Positions 23,334 to 33,870 of a stretch of 34,677 bases of DNA are shown here, piece after piece. Origin of the DNA: Welwitschia mirabilis (lineage: Eukaryota > Gnetophyta > Gnetopsida > Welwitschiales); contig JBOZIK010000001.1 of NCBI GenBank assembly GCA_051453625.1, forward strand, positions 85,432,206-85,466,882, read 5' to 3'. The notes under the pieces were generated by a model that saw nothing but the letters and a program-made list of their open reading frames with translations, did not search any database and was not told the origin of the DNA. The first letter of the stretch is position 1; each line of letters starts with the position of its first letter. The position numbers were made by a program, and so were the translations under genes.

Positions 23334-23575
23334 CCTCATTCAGTGATTTATAAAGTCCATTATGTTATTTAGTAATTTATAGATCTATCAATCCCATTAC
23401 TTCATTTGATGATATATGGGTTTGTCATACTTTATTACCTCGTTTGGTGATCTATGGAGTTCACTGCCTCATTCACTAATTTTTGGATCTATTAATCCCA
23501 CTACCTCATTTGATAATCTGGGAGTTCTTACATTCTAGTAACTCATTCAACAATCTGTGGAATCATAATTTTTGT
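23334..23575. repeat. Degenerate minisatellite, unit about 35-37 bp, about seven copies
   Basis: Repeated units read approximately CTCATTTGATGATCTATGG followed by an ATCTATCAATCCCATTAC-type half. Unit starts (CTCATT, TTTAGT, CATTTG, CGTTTG, CATTCA, CATTTG, CATTCA) recur through the region with variable length and many substitutions. It lies downstream, on the minus strand, of a TATA-like box at 24106-24114. Confidence 0.75.
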
Positions 23576-24741
23576 AAATCTTAAAAGATCAAAAGATATC
23601 ATAAGAGGATGGAAGATTTAATGTCATGGATTTTATCAAGATATATTACAAAAGATTTTTAACAAGATATTAATTTTTACTAAGAAATGAAGTTATACAA
23701 GAATAAACTTTGGATTTCGATCATACTTATATAGATTCTAAGATTTAAAATATTTATTGAGAAAATGAGAGAAACAAGTACTCATAAATAAGGAATACAT
23801 TTTAAATTTTTATAAAATTTACTGAGAAAGAAATAATTCATTTAAAAAATAAGCATCTATTTAATCCTTTAAAAATGCAAAATAAGGAACAAAAAAAAGG
23901 ATGCAAAAAAAAAGGATCGTATAAGATTGAAAAATTAAATAAGACCATATCCAAAATTAGATGCAAAAATTTTCAATCTTTTAAAGACTTTAAGACTTTA
24001 AGGATTTCAAGACTCTAATGCTTTCTAAGCTCAAAGTTTCAAAGTTATCAAGATCCAATAATAGAGTATTTTTCAAGAACATACAAATGAAAAAGAATGA
24101 ATTCCTATATATAACAAGAAGATGTATGGGATATGAAATACATTATCTTGAAGAGTATGTGAAGAGATATTATCTTGAAAAAAGATAGTTATGATTCCAC
24201 AACCTCCACTAATTAATTTTTCTAGCCACTTGATGCATTTAATACTTCATCATAATAGTAATTGCTCATCATGTCAAATATTTATTTTGCCAATAAATAA
24301 TAATCATGAAAAATATGCCTATATTAGATATAAAATTTAAGTTCTTTGGCATTTTTCAACATAAAGAAAATGAACATAAGTTAATTACATGGAAATTTAA
24401 TATATATATATATGTAATCTTTTCAAGTTCCAAAATAATAATTAGTGTTAAATCAAATAAGTCATTTAGAAGGGAATACCAAAACTTTAGAAGCATCCTA
24501 CTATTTTTAAGATAAATGAAACTTAATATTATTTTTATTTGATTAAGATAACTATTTAATAATAAATTACAAGAAATAATATCCAAATAAAATTTTATCA
24601 CTTATACATATTTTGCCATTTGTAATAGATCTTTTATCTTGCAAGACATTCATTTAGTCCATATTATCTATTTTTCTTTATTAAAATATTTAAATAACTC
24701 TTATGCTAAATTTTATGATCTTGAAAAATTGGGATGTGACA
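23576..24741 (-). repeat. Probable minus-strand LTR remnant (U3 and R)
   Basis: The minus strand begins TGTCACATCCCAATTTTTCA at 24741, a form often seen at the 5' end of plant gypsy LTRs. About 630 bases later it has TTATATATAGG (24114-24104), which fits a TATA box, followed by a plausible transcript leader and a run of short AAGACT/AAGTCT repeats (about 23985-24020). No matching second LTR, PBS or coding region was found, so this may be a solo or truncated LTR. Open frames at 24306-24515 and 24356-24601 overlap on opposite strands and are not supported. Confidence 0.4.
24104..24114 (-). promoter_or_regulatory. TATA-like box in LTR-like remnant
   Basis: The minus strand reads TTATATATAGG. 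It is supported only by motif and by position inside a probable LTR. Confidence 0.35.
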
Positions 24742-25860
24742 TATGAATAATTATTCATAATGGTCAGGAGTAGAAGTTTTCTATTATTGATTTTTAAATT
24801 ATTTATAAAATATTCTTAAAAATTCATTTGATATACAAATTTAAATAATTATAATATTTAAAATTATCTTAAGAATCTTATTGAAGTATAATAATCAGAA
24901 TTACCTATACTATAACTTACTATCCCAACTTGATCAATTTAATATTACTAACTATTATTTTATCATTAAGAAAAATGTTTAAATATTATTATTATTTCCA
25001 TTTATTAAGATGTAGAATGTGTCTCAACCTTCTTCTAGTTATTTAAATATGATATTTTATCCATTCATGATTTTAATAAATTACTTAGTTTATGTTGTTA
25101 AACCTTTATAAAATGATGTCATAGCTTTTCATGCTTTAAATTCTATTGAGGTATTTCATCAAAAAGTACTAGAACATTTAAATGTTTTGTAGAAAAATGA
25201 TTGTTATAATTGTAATGTTTCAAAATAACTTTATGATTAATTACTTATTTATTAAGAATAATTATTATGCAACTAAATGAAATTGAACAAAAGTGTGTAA
25301 TCCTTAATTTGTAACATTACATCCTTCATCTTAGTCCTTAAGACTATGGCATGAGGTAGAGTTATATGGACTAGATGGATGTAATTGATAATAACCTTGG
25401 TTGATTTCTAAGGGTCCCAAGATGAGGACTAAGATTGTAATCCACATTTTTACCTTTGACCACTAGTATAAGGCTAGAGAAAGGCATAAAGGTAATATCA
25501 TAACTATTAATGTTTCCTGATTTATTAATAACAAGATAATTCATTTTCATATCATTCATATGCTAGTAAGTTTATTATTATAATATCTAATGTTCATGAT
25601 TAAAATCCGAAGTTCAACCAGAATTTTTGTGCATTATAATTGATATCAAATTCAAGAAAGGTAGTAAATTGCTATCTTTCTAATCTAAGTAAAATGAAAA
25701 TAATATAAATATGGAAGTATGTAATTTTCTATTATTATTCGAATCTAGCATAAAAAAGATAGTAAGATAATAAGCTTCAAGAAGCTTAAAAATAAACCAA
25801 AAAAAATTTAGTAGAAGAGAAACAAAAATTAAGCCTCCTTGAAAGGAGGAAAATAATTAC
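24742..25860. other. No gene seen; two small perfect hairpins
   Basis: Short open frames (for example 25371-25559, minus) have no family match I can support. AAGCTTC/GAAGCTT at 25772-25787 and CCTCCTT/AAGGAGG at 25834-25849 are perfect inverted repeats with two-base loops. ATCTTAGTCC (25328-25337) and GGACTAAGAT (25426-25435) form a wider inverted pair. Confidence 0.4.
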
Positions 25861-27440
25861 AAAAATATAGTAGGCTTTTGGCCTTATATGGGATTAATAG
25901 TTTGTTCTAAATTAGGTGAACTAGCATCAATAGTAGGAATTAAAGGAGTAAAAGAGATAAACTAACCTACAAAATCTAAAGGCAATTATGGCTATAGCAT
26001 TCTTAAAAGAAATTTAAAAAGAATTTTGGTATGACTTCATGTGAAGTTTACTATAAGATACTAAGGTACCCAACAAAAGCTTCCAAGATAGCTTGCCCTC
26101 ATGATATGTAACTATAATATCACCTATGATAATAGTTAATCCACACAAGTCTAAACCATCTACTTTCTCTTTATTAATTACACACAAGTATTTGCATGCT
26201 AGGATTCTAACGTTACTAATCAAAAAGCATTCATTCTTGATTTTCTTTTAGGAAGACCTAGATTTCTACTTCATTCTAGAAAAAAAAAGAAAATTATTAA
26301 AAATAGAAAGATATCATATTTAAATAAATATATATAAAATGACATTATCTAAAGAATGTGGATGGTATTATTNNNNNNNNNNAACCCATGGAAGGCCATG
26401 TAATAGAAAGTTCTAACATATCTACTATATTATAAAAATACATTACCTCTTACTATCATTTTCATTAAGTAGTACAGTGAAGAGTGCAATGGCCTCTATT
26501 CCCTTGCTTGTAGTCACAACTAAAGTTAACAACATAAGAATGAAAAAGTGAATAAACATCATCTAGCTATGAAGGATATGAACTGTATCATTAGGAATCT
26601 AGAAATCTGTAATTTAGTTTAGTAAGTCCTTAAGCATTGGAGTAAGAGATTTTTAGCACTGCAAGTATCTAAACTATCTAGTGCATGATCTAACTTACCT
26701 CATTGGTTATGATTTTAGGTGTAAGAGGAGGGCAAGAAAAATATTATAGAGCCTATTTCATAACTAGTGGGTCTTATGACATACAAGAAGGAAAATAGGG
26801 TGTAAATAAGACATGTTACATTAGGATGGTAGATTATTAAATTCCAAAAAATCATCATCAAGGTCGAGGACTAAGCCTAAAAGAATAATTGAGAAGCTAA
26901 AGGAAAAGAAGAATATGGAACCATCCACTACAATATCTTGCTTCTTTAGCTAATCTTTTAAAGCACTTAAGGGGGAAAAATCCACCTCCTTCTCATTAGT
27001 CATAGGTAGAGTCTTTGGTCCTTATAAAAGACTCCAAAGTACATGCTTTTTATTAAAAGAAAATATGAAAGAAAGAAAGTAATATCCATTAAAAATATCG
27101 TAAAAAATAAAAATGTACCACATGAGTTCAAGGGAAAAATATTTTTTAGTTACTTCACAAAGGATTTATTGCACCACGTTTTTGTCCTTGCAATAGCACA
27201 ATGAGTCCTAAGGGATAAAGCACTTAGTCTATTCATTTATACACCATACAAACAAAATACATAATTTATGTTAAATTATCATTAAAATAAGAAAGAAAAA
27301 AATTCCCCACCTTAGACAAAACAAAGAAGGTACCTTCATAAGAATTCCAAAGATCATGTGAACCTAGATCTTCTTCTTCCACTACACTTGAAAACTATGA
27401 GAGAAATAAGGGTGAATAAGGTACATTTTTTAGGGGTAGG
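25860..27440 (-). pseudogene. Patchy coding-like sequence, family unknown (downstream of family R copy 2)
   Basis: Several minus-strand pieces have protein-like composition. They include EEEDLGSHDLWNSYEGTFFV (about 27390-27320), PKTLPMTNEKEVDFSPLSAL (about 27010-26950), the uninterrupted 26223-26014 piece with KVDGLDLCGLTIIIGDIIVT, and PLIPTIDASSPNLEQTINPI (about 25950-25890). They run in the same direction as the family R coding block just upstream, so they may be later exons or parts of one decayed gene or element. One piece ends at a GT, like a splice donor. I recognise none of it. A 10-N gap lies at 26373-26382. Confidence 0.35.
26373..26382. other. Assembly gap of 10 N
   Basis: Ten unknown bases, probably a placeholder. 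Confidence 0.95.
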
Positions 27441-27689
27441 GAAAAGAGGAATTAGCTACAGAAGGTAAAAATAGCTGCATACTTCTAGGTCTAATGATTA
27501 TAAATTACAATCCTAAAAAACACATGACCACATAAATAAGTTACCCTTTCTTTGCCTATTTTAATATGAATAAGTTGGTCTATCATAAAGGAGTAAATAA
27601 CATAGGCCTAATCAAAGAAATGCTTTAAAAAAAAAAGAGAGATTACATATATCATGTAAGAGGGGATCTAGCTAAAGCAATTCTGAAGT

Positions 27690-27990
27690 AAGATAGGAGA
27701 AGCAATGATTTATCCATAAGTATCATAATAGGGAGTTATAAGATTGGCATTAGCTACACCATGTCTATGGGTATCTAATTTCCTTAAAAAAATAAATCCA
27801 TCTAATTGTTTGGCTAAGAAATCCTTGAAATCAAAATTCAAATAAGTTATCTTTTTTAATTTAAAAAAAGGCTATATCCCTTACTCAACACAGAAGTGAA
27901 ATGAATATTCTTCTTTGAAGTAAAAATAGAACCATGCACAAGCTGTAAAATGGTATTATTTTAGTGGTTGAAGAAAGCATATAAAGAATC
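27690..27990 (-). pseudogene. Coding-like segment of family R, copy 2, function unknown
   Basis: This is the counterpart of 5970-6260. Minus-strand pieces include NNTILQLVHGSIFTSKKN, then FDFKDFLAKQLDGFIFLRKL, then DTHRHGVANANLITPYYDTY, then Gly and a TAA. Two in-frame TAA codons coincide with TAA codons in copy 1. Protein-level resemblance between copies that differ widely in DNA suggests former selection on the protein. No family was recognised. Confidence 0.45.
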
Positions 27991-28233
27991 GTAGATATAT
28001 AAAATAGTAGAATATTAAAGGTAAAAAAATAAAATCCATAAGATTAATTAGATTCAAGATAAATACCAAAGAAAAACTTGATTATGAAGTCCTCTTTTTA
28101 ATCTCTAATTATCTAGAATAAACATTAGAAGAATTTCAAGAATAATAAGGAAAATAATGCTAAGTCATGGCTTAAATAGAAAAGAATAAAAAGTTAATAA
28201 AGAAAAAGTAGAATTTTAAGTAAATCTTCTATT

Positions 28234-28309
<76 letters not shown>
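28234..28309. repeat. Compound microsatellite (TAGA)n then (GA)n
   Basis: About nine TAGA units pass directly into a GA run that enters the gap at 28310. Confidence 0.95.
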
Positions 28310-29165
28310 NNNNNNNNNNNNNNNNNNNNNNNNNNNNNNNNNNNNNNNNNNNNNNNNNNNNNNNNNNNNNNNNNNNNNNNNNNNNNNNNNNNNNNNNNNN
28401 NNNNNNNNNNNNNNNNNNNNNNNNNNNNNNNNNNNNNNNNNNNNNNNNNNNNNNNNNNNNNNNNNNNNNNNNNNNNNNNNNNNNNNNNNNNNNNNNNNNN
28501 NNNNNNNNNNNNNNNNNNNNNNNNNNNNNNNNNNNNNNNNNNNNNNNNNNNNNNNNNNNNNNNNNNNNNNNNNNNNNNNNNNNNNNNNNNNNNNNNNNNN
28601 NNNNNNNNNNNNNNNNNNNNNNNNNNNNNNNNNNNNNNNNNNNNNNNNNNNNNNNNNNNNNNNNNNNNNNNNNNNNNNNNNNNNNNNNNNNNNNNNNNNN
28701 NNNNNNNNNNNNNNNNNNNNNNNNNNNNNNNNNNNNNNNNNNNNNNNNNNNNNNNNNNNNNNNNNNNNNNNNNNNNNNNNNNNNNNNNNNNNNNNNNNNN
28801 NNNNNNNNNNNNNNNNNNNNNNNNNNNNNNNNNNNNNNNNNNNNNNNNNNNNNNNNNNNNNNNNNNNNNNNNNNNNNNNNNNNNNNNNNNNNNNNNNNNN
28901 NNNNNNNNNNNNNNNNNNNNNNNNNNNNNNNNNNNNNNNNNNNNNNNNNNNNNNNNNNNNNNNNNNNNNNNNNNNNNNNNNNNNNNNNNNNNNNNNNNNN
29001 NNNNNNNNNNNNNNNNNNNNNNNNNNNNNNNNNNNNNNNNNNNNNNNNNNNNNNNNNNNNNNNNNNNNNNNNNNNNNNNNNNNNNNNNNNNNNNNNNNNN
29101 NNNNNNNNNNNNNNNNNNNNNNNNNNNNNNNNNNNNNNNNNNNNNNNNNNNNNNNNNNNNNNNNN
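28310..29165. other. Assembly gap of 856 N inside a GA microsatellite
   Basis: Both edges are pure GA repeat, so the assembly probably failed in the repeat. The apparent open frame across it is an artefact of unknown bases and GA (Ser-Leu) repeats. Confidence 0.95.

Positions 29166-29202
<37 letters not shown>
29166..29202. repeat. (GA)n microsatellite, right flank of gap
   Basis: Uninterrupted AG/GA dinucleotides continue the run seen before the gap. Confidence 0.95.
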
Positions 29203-29204
<2 letters not shown>

Positions 29205-29371
29205 TCCTGGCATCATCTATAAGGAAATGAATCCATCAAGAACAGAGCTAATAAAATAATACAAAAAGATTTAATAAGAATAAGAAAAACAAAAAATATA
29301 GTACTACATAAAAGAAAATTAGATTGAATAATTTCACATGTGAAATGAATAGAAGAATGAAAAGGCCAATG

Positions 29372-29381
29372 CCTATTTATA
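29372..29381 (-). promoter_or_regulatory. TATA-like box upstream of family R copy 2
   Basis: The minus strand reads TATAAATAGG followed by CATTGGCC and a pyrimidine-rich leader. This is a good plant TATA match in a position that would drive transcription of family R. The equivalent site in copy 1 is mutated. Confidence 0.45.
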
Positions 29382-29479
29382 ATCAAAGATCTATGGTTAA
29401 AATAACCATTCAAATTTAATAGAAATTTAATCATATTATAATTAACCTAAGCCAAAGATCCTATTCCAACTATAGTTTA

Positions 29480-30060
29480 TAAAGTCAATGTCATAGTTCT
29501 GAGCCCCATTTCCAACATCATAGTGTCCTAAAAACTTGATGTCATACTTGACGATTATCATCTCCAATAGAATAGTTACCCCAAAAAACCCATTATTGCA
29601 CTTAAAACTTCTGATGTTACTATTGAATTTGAAAACTCAATGCCATAGTTAAAGGGCCTCATCTCTTATGTCATAGTTACCCTAAAAAACCTAACATTAA
29701 GGGTCACACCTTTAATGTCATAGTTGCCCTAAAATACTTGATGTTATACTTGAATGACATTACCTCTAATGTCATAGTTATTCTAAAAAAATTGATGTCA
29801 TCTTAAAGATATCCACCTCCATTGTTGCTATTTCATGAGTAAAATCAATGTCATACTTAAAGAGTCCTACCTCTAATGTTATAGTTGCCTTGAAAACTTG
29901 ACATTGCATATGATCAACTAAAGCCCAACATCACACTTGATTAACCAAAAGCATGATATTACACTTGATTATAGAAATTTAACATTATAGTTAGAGTCTA
30001 AAATTATACTTAGCTAACTAAAGCCAAATATTACACTTACCAAATAGAAGCCTACTATCA
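29480..30060. repeat. Degenerate minisatellite built on ATGTCATAGTT / ATGTCATACTT
   Basis: Units of about 50-60 bases alternate ATGTCATAGTT, a CCTAAAAAAC-type stretch, GATGTCATACTTGA and a CACCTC-type end, for about seven copies to near 29890. They then grade into a shorter unit of about 28-35 bases built on AACTAAAGCC and ACATTACACTTGATT until about 30060. It lies directly upstream of the TATA-like box at 29372-29381, the place where LTR U3 regions or promoters often carry tandem repeats. Confidence 0.75.
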
Positions 30061-32318
30061 CATGTTTGTAGTGAAATATGATTCTTCTTTTATCTCCTAT
30101 TAATAGTAAATAGTAAGATTAACCTAGTTATACAAATCTTATGTGACCAAATTAAACTTTTACCAATAATATTAGAACTTTTATTTATAGTATAGTTCTA
30201 GTATTATTCTTCCACATAGATATATTATAAAGCTATTAATAAAGTAATCATAATAGTAATGAGTAATAGAGAGTAAAATAATATGATAGATCTAGGAATG
30301 AGACTTCACATTCAAACTAACATAAGAATTTTATAGAAAAATATAAGCACTTAAAGAGAAATCATATAGCTTTTACTTCCAACTCAAATTTAATAATATA
30401 ATTTATCATAAGCACAAGTGTTCACATAGATTAGGCTTAAGGATAATTACATAATCATCTCCATCATAGATATGAGGATTATATATCGAAGTTAGTCATC
30501 CTTTACAGCAAGAATACAATAAACATGAAAAGTAAGGAATTTCTAAGATTCATTAAATAAACATTCATGTTATATAAGATAGAATGAAAAGAAGAATCAT
30601 CAAATAAACCTTAAAGTAAAAACAGTTTCTTAGTCAATCCTAAGAATAACAAGTATAAATTAATTAGAAATTGATATTAAAGTAGAGTACCAAGAATATG
30701 AAACACTTTATTATCTAAAATATAAAATCATATAATTCAAAAATTCACTCATATCAAGCTATCTTGGTAGCTAGTCCATCCTGATAGGAGGCTTAAAAAT
30801 AACTCATCACTAAATGTCTAATATTGTTGACAATAATATGATATGAAGTGATCTAAAGTGAACTAGGCTATTTATAGGCCTAAATTAGGATTTATAGTTA
30901 GGATTTATAAGGCCTAATGAGTCCATTCTTTAGAATATCTAAAGTGTACATGGTCATCATTTAGTCAAGAAACAAATTAAGAGTTCTTCTTTAAAGTGTT
31001 CCAAATCCTATCAAGGTCATTGTTTAGTTATAAAGCCACATTGAGGTGTTTCTCTTAGAAAGTATTATTCATTTATCCAATGACTTTAGAAGTATTTCAA
31101 ATGAACTTTTTATAGTAAAAAGCCATGGAAAGATAAGTCTAAATCCATTCTATGCATAGTAACTAGCACTGCAGCTCCTAGAACTAATGTCACTGCTAGT
31201 AATACTTAACACTACTTCATCTTCTATCACAATTCTCCCAATGATATTAATATCCTATAAAATGGGAGTGTTAAGGTATATTATTAGTAAAACTATATTT
31301 CCATGTTCTTAATCATAATAAATACATAAAAGTATCATGATGATAAATTAAGCATGCCAACAAGGCCTAAATTTCTTGGTGTAAATGTCAATTTTTTGAT
31401 GTATCATCATATTTCCAAATGAATGTTTTGCTAGTTCCTTAGGAAAAAAAAGGGTGTATTAAAGAGAAGTAAAATAGAAAAAATTACAAGGAAAATAAAT
31501 TAAATATAATAAGAAATGATGAAAGAATTTTAAAAAAATATTATTAGTTTGTAATAAAAATCACACTTAGCATAAGAATAGAGCATGAAAGATAGATTCT
31601 TAAGTGTAAATACCATTCCTCCAATGAAAGCTAAAATTTATCCTTAAAGTTTAAAAGATAATAAAAAGTAAAAGTAAAAATAATAAAGACTAGAAGATGT
31701 ATGTTATAATATAGTTTATAACAATATAGCAATGAAAATTCATAAAAAGAAGTACATCAAACAAATCAAAAGTAAAAACATTACCATATATATCTAAAAA
31801 TGCATGGAAAAAGGATAAAATTAAAAAGAGATTCAGTAAGAAATACTAATGATAAATATTCACAAATAATTGTTATAGAAAAATGTAATAGAAAAAGGAA
31901 AAAGATAAAAAGTGCAAAGCAATAAAGGTAGAAATTAAAAAAAAAAAGATAAAATGGAAGATGATAATGGAAGTATTCAAGTAAGGTGAAAAATTAATGA
32001 AGTTAAGACATAGTCTAATTTTGTGAAATATCATAATCCACTGATGACCTAAGATGATTATGAAATTGAAGAAGAGTCTATATAAAGAAGTGTAAGATGA
32101 ATAGAGAAAAAGTAATAGTAACATTGGTTAGGGCTCATCATGGCATCAATCTTTTAACTTATATGCTCTCAGGTTTGGAAGAATGAGTAAGAAAGAATGA
32201 AAGGATTATAAAAATGTAAAAGATAATAGGATGAAATGATACAAAGGATAAAAGTAAATAAAAATTAAGTAAAATGAAAGCCCTAAACATTTAATTTTAA
32301 TAACAATATAAACTAATT
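30061..32318. other. No clear gene; probable LTR-like sequence on the minus strand
   Basis: The minus strand starting at 31211 reads TGTTAAGTATTACTAGCAGT, and about 335 bases later it has CCTATAAATAGCC (30878-30866), a pairing that fits LTR U3 plus TATA. No partner LTR or PBS was located. Open frames such as 31873-32124 (minus) are Phe/Ile/Leu-rich readings of A-rich DNA and are not supported. Confidence 0.35.
30868..30876 (-). promoter_or_regulatory. TATA-like box
   Basis: TATAAATAG on the minus strand lies within GGCCTATAAATAGCC, about 335 bases after a possible LTR start at 31211. Confidence 0.4.
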
Positions 32319-33382
32319 TGATAGGGTTTTATGACTATTTCATAGGGTTTTATGACTTGTTTTGTAGGACTTTTATATAGGTTTAGGTGCAATTCCAAGG
32401 ATTTTAGAGATACAAGAGGAAATCGCAAAAAAGTATGATTCTTATTCAAATTTGATGCATTAAAGCCACTTTCTAATGCAAAGAGTTTTAAAAAATTATT
32501 ATTGATCAAAAATGCTAGTTTCTTCTCAAGAAAATAACCAAAGAAGACTATTGTCTCCTTCATCATCTCCACAAAGGTAGGATGATGACTACTAATGTGG
32601 ACTACTAAGTCATCATTTTGAGAACATTTTATAATGTACTATTATTCCCTATGTCATTCAGATGATAGCCCAAACAACACTAACATGTAACCAACTTTGA
32701 TAGTGACCTGTAACTATTTCATTCATTTTTGAGTTATAAATGAATGCATCTTTCTGCACCTACCATTTATCCTTTTCTACTATATTTTCTTATAAATAAA
32801 CCCCCCTTTGACTCTCCTTCTTATCTTTGTTACATTGAAAATATTCATGATAAGAGGCTAAAGGGCGAAAGATCCATCTTCGTGTGTTGCAGAAAGACAT
32901 GCATTTGGTGGAGGGCTGTGTATCCTCCATTGAGACTCAATTATTTTATAACCAAGATTTTGTTATTGTTTTAGTATAAAAATTAGTTTTATTTTCATGT
33001 TTGCATCTTATGTTTTCTAATTACCCTTATGATTTATGATTGTTCTTGATTTAGTGATAATTTTTTGGATGACATAGATCATTAAGGGTTACCTTTGTTA
33101 AGGCTGAAAGCAAATAGAGTTAGGGTTATTTTGCATTGAATGTTAGTTTCGATTGCATATTACATTTTGTATTATATCTTTATTTCCTTGCATTATTAAT
33201 TATTTTTTAGTTCCTATTATTTTACAAAGTGACCTAAGTATCATCTTATAGACTTTAATGAGATACAACATTTTGGGTATACTCCCACTCATTATACTAT
33301 GCTATATTATGTAAGATATCTCTTTTGGTTATAAATGATAAGATCTCTTTGAATATAAAAACTTGTACAAATATACACTACA
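32319..33382 (+). repeat. 5' LTR of element C
   Basis: The 3' end, ATACACTACA at 33373-33382, aligns without gaps with ATGCATCACA of the element B LTR. The U3 block at about 32380-32440 (GGTTTAGGTGCAATTCC and following) aligns with 13061-13120. The block at 32850-32920 (GATAAGAGGCTAAAGGGC) aligns with 13564-13590. The start near TGATAGGG is placed by alignment and is good to perhaps 30 bases. Open frames at 32297-32572 (minus) and 32744-32974 (plus) lie in the LTR and are not genes. Confidence 0.75.
32791..32800 (+). promoter_or_regulatory. TATA-like box of element C LTR
   Basis: TATAAATAAA is followed by six C. The equivalent place in the element B LTRs reads TTAATAAATA, so this box is the best-preserved of the family here. 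Confidence 0.5.
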
Positions 33383-33387
33383 ATAAA

Positions 33388-33408
33388 TTAGCGTCATTAC
33401 TGAGGAAG
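33388..33408 (+). other. Primer-binding site of element C
   Basis: TTAGCGTCATTACTGAGGAA starts five bases after the LTR end. It keeps the GCG core and is the best match in the window to the TTGGCGCCGTTGCC... type, with only C-to-T or G-to-A differences over most of its length. Confidence 0.8.
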
Positions 33409-33870
33409 ACTATCAAGAAGTATAAGGGTCATCATCATCTAGGTAAGTATATTGAACCTCTATTCAGTTATTTGTCTATGTGACATTGTATTTTATTAAG
33501 AGATATAGGTATTTTGTGTGCTATTTTTTAGTTTTATTTTTTCAAATTTGGTTTTCTATAGAAAAAGTATGGTCATACCCTTTGTTGTTCCCATAACAGT
33601 AAGGATGATAGCATGTGATTTTGTTTTCTATTTTATTTTTGAATTATGATTTTTATAAAATAAATTAATTTCTATCATATCTTATGATGTCTAGATTATT
33701 AGGAGGATGATAATCCTATTTCTAACTTTTCTACTTTCTATTTTTTATTTTAGTTTTATTTCTATTTTTCTGTGTTTTGTGCTTGTCATTCCTTCTATTG
33801 ATCCATGATAGATAGGACAACAGTTTGTTATTTTTTGATCATTTCTATTGTTTTCTATATGTAGGATGCT

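Larger units (their letters stand above)
27600..29430 (-). repeat. Family R copy 2, with inserted microsatellite and gap
   Basis: It aligns with 5870-6740 in the same orientation. Equivalent blocks include 27720-27990 with 5990-6260, 28030-28210 with 6280-6480, and 29203-29400 with 6490-6660. Between the last two, copy 2 has a GATA/GA microsatellite and an 856-base N run, while copy 1 has almost nothing. A minus-strand TATA-like box at 29372-29381 lies at the upstream end. The identity of the repeat is unknown. Confidence 0.6.

Noticed and set aside
28233-29216. 327-codon open frame with Ser-Leu repeats
   Set aside because: It is a reading of the GA microsatellite and 856 unknown bases.
31258-31275. 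AAAATGGGAG then TGTTAAGG, like a Copia polypurine tract and LTR start on the plus strand
   Set aside because: No Copia coding motif precedes it and no LTR end or partner was found. The minus-strand LTR reading nearby is equally likely.
31873-32124. 83-codon minus-strand frame rich in Phe, Ile and Leu that looks like a membrane protein
   Set aside because: The hydrophobic look comes from A-rich plus-strand sequence; no conserved feature or context.
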